This document shows, in pieces, positions 62,932 through 64,000 of a stretch of 64,000 nucleotides of DNA. Each line of letters begins with the position of its first letter. Within the stretch, counting starts at the first letter, position 1. Below the pieces are notes generated by a model, which saw only the letters and a list, made by a program, of their open reading frames with translations, ran no database searches and had not been told where the DNA came from. Location: the NCBI GenBank assembly GCA_900540805.1, contig UQHL01000008.1, positions 1 to 64,000 on the forward strand, written 5' to 3'. The DNA is from an uncultured Eubacteriales bacterium (lineage in GTDB: Bacteria; Bacillota; Clostridia; Christensenellales; Borkfalkiaceae). A program made the position numbers and the translations under genes.

Positions 62932-64000
62932 TCAATTTCTATTTTCCAATTCCTGTAAAACTTCCAAGCCGCCTACAAAGACGATTTTGATTTGTTCCTT
63001 CGATTCGACCACTATGCACTCTATAATCTGTCGGACGATTCTGTCATCATATTCCATAGGGTGATTTTTCAATCCGTCAAGTATGGTAAATATGTCATCG
63101 AGACGGGTTTTGACATTCGCGCGCTTTTGTTTCCGTTCCGCTATCTGTGCAAGTTGCTGCTGTAAATTATTCTTTTCATTCATCAGTACCGTTGCTTTCC
63201 CTTCATCAAACGCTTCCAACGTTTCACTCGATACCGCATTCAGCATTGCCTTGAATTCCGCTTCGATTTCCGCGATTCGGATCTGAATATCCAGGCTTTT
63301 ATCTTCCGTTTCGCTCATATCCAGTCCCATTCCTATATGGAGCTTTAAGGTCCGCAGCACCTCCGCATTCTGCATCGCCGTTCTTCCGATCGCCTTCATA
63401 ATCGCACACTGAAGTACACTCTCCTCTATCGTCGGAGATTTATGGCAGTATTTCTTGCCGTAATCCAGCCGATTGATGCAGCGCCACACGATTTTCTTTT
63501 GGCCTTTCATCGTCCAAGTGCATCTGCGGTACGGAGTTTTACACTCCCCACACACCAGCAGTTCCGTCAACGCATATTTGCTCGAATACTTTCCCTGTTC
63601 CGTCTTTGTTCCTTTCTGTTTGATCTTTGGCTTACTCGTTCTTCTCGCTAACTCCTCCTGCACCAACGCATACTTTTCGCTTGAAATGATTCCCTCATGA
63701 TTATTTTCCACATAAAATTTTACTCGCTCGCCGTTATTTAGCCGTACCTTCTTTGAAATACAATCCTCTATATACGTTTTGTTTATAATCCCGTCTCCCT
63801 TATATTTTTCATTCTTCAAAATCGACTGTATCGTCGAATAATGCCACTCGGCTTTCCCGCTCGGAGACGGAATCCTCAACTCCTCAAGCTTGTCCTTAAT
63901 CCCACCGATACTGTCTCCCGATAAAAAACTATCGTATATGAACTGTATAACTTGCGCCTGTTCCGGAACAATTTCAGGCCTCCCGTCTTCCCCCTTTCGG
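62932..64000 (-). CDS. Large serine recombinase, 5' part outside the window
   Basis: 356 codons are visible. They cover the end of the Recombinase domain (GGIKDKLEELRIPSPSGKAEW, ILKNEKYKGDG), a zinc ribbon (CGECKTPYRRC...WRCINRL...KYCHKS) and a C-terminal coiled coil. The catalytic serine domain would lie beyond base 64000. Such enzymes integrate phages and conjugative elements; this one marks a mobile element extending to the right. The frame is open through the window edge, so the shorter ATG-type starts are not real starts. Confidence 0.92.
   Translation of the reverse strand, partial: RKGEDGRPEIVPEQAQVIQFIYDSFLSGDSIGGIKDKLEELRIPSPSGKAEWHYSTIQSILKNEKYKGDGIINKTYIEDCISKKVRLNNGERVKFYVENNHEGIISSEKYALVQEELARRTSKPKIKQKGTKTEQGKYSSKYALTELLVCGECKTPYRRCTWTMKGQKKIVWRCINRLDYGKKYCHKSPTIEESVLQCAIMKAIGRTAMQNAEVLRTLKLHIGMGLDMSETEDKSLDIQIRIAEIEAEFKAMLNAVSSETLEAFDEGKATVLMNEKNNLQQQLAQIAERKQKRANVKTRLDDIFTILDGLKNHPMEYDDRIVRQIIECIVVESKEQIKIVFVGGLEVLQELENRN

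Overview
The window is a chromosomal segment of a Bacillota bacterium, most likely an uncultivated gut Clostridia-type organism. Support comes from strong Shine-Dalgarno sites, TTGACA/TATAAT-type promoters, Gram-positive lipoproteins, Bce-type and LytTR two-component systems, and a type II-A CRISPR-Cas locus. The lineage is an inference. Two stretches (about 28.2-32.6 kb and 52.1-61.4 kb) look clearly more AT-rich than the rest and carry accessory genes. Nearly all genes lie on the minus strand; the plus-strand exceptions are a zinc-ribbon membrane protein, a HARE-HTH nuclease-like protein, the tracrRNA and an AAA ATPase.

Layout. 0.1-6.7 kb: a Bce-type peptide sensing and detoxification module (response regulator, small histidine kinase, ABC ATPase, 10-TM permease) preceded by a GyrI-like protein, an SRPBCC protein and a thioredoxin-reductase-like flavoprotein without the usual NADPH motifs. 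7.7-14.2 kb: a five-gene surface acylation operon (two SGNH proteins, a small membrane protein, an MBOAT acyltransferase, an acyl-adenylating ligase), recalling dlt but without a visible carrier protein. 14.2-25.4 kb: two membrane-tethered GH3 enzymes with inverted domain order, a lipoprotein and a small membrane protein, downstream of a GHKL kinase/LytTR regulator pair with candidate LytTR sites before the first GH3 gene. 25.7-32.6 kb: scattered accessory genes, a 48-residue peptide gene, a HARE-HTH/PD-(D/E)XK protein, a 5'-eroded propeller gene and tRNA-Ala(GGC). 32.6-52.1 kb: a large carbohydrate-use cluster with two AraC regulators, substrate-binding protein and two permeases (no ATPase), an ADP-ribosylglycohydrolase-fold protein, a DUF4091 lipoprotein, a phosphoesterase lipoprotein, a giant lipoprotein, two Gfo/Idh/MocA oxidoreductases and an (alpha/alpha)6-type protein.

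52.5-61.0 kb: a complete type II-A CRISPR-Cas system: cas9-cas1-cas2-csn2, a leader, and 24 repeats with 23 spacers of exactly 30 bp. A divergent tracrRNA with a perfect promoter can be read upstream of cas9. Its anti-repeat gives the SpCas9-like GA/GAGU bulge. The likely cas operon promoter lies beyond the tracrRNA gene, so the cas9 mRNA leader would be antisense to tracrRNA. The leader-repeat junction carries a 7-bp unit matching the type II-A leader anchor in tandem copies. 61.3-64.0 kb: an AAA/DUF4143 ATPase, a small gene remnant, and the 3' part of a large serine recombinase that runs off the right edge and marks a mobile element.

The strongest candidates for something new are the tracrRNA/cas leader arrangement with its amplified leader anchor, the carrier-less acylation operon, and the receiver domain that lacks helix alpha-2.
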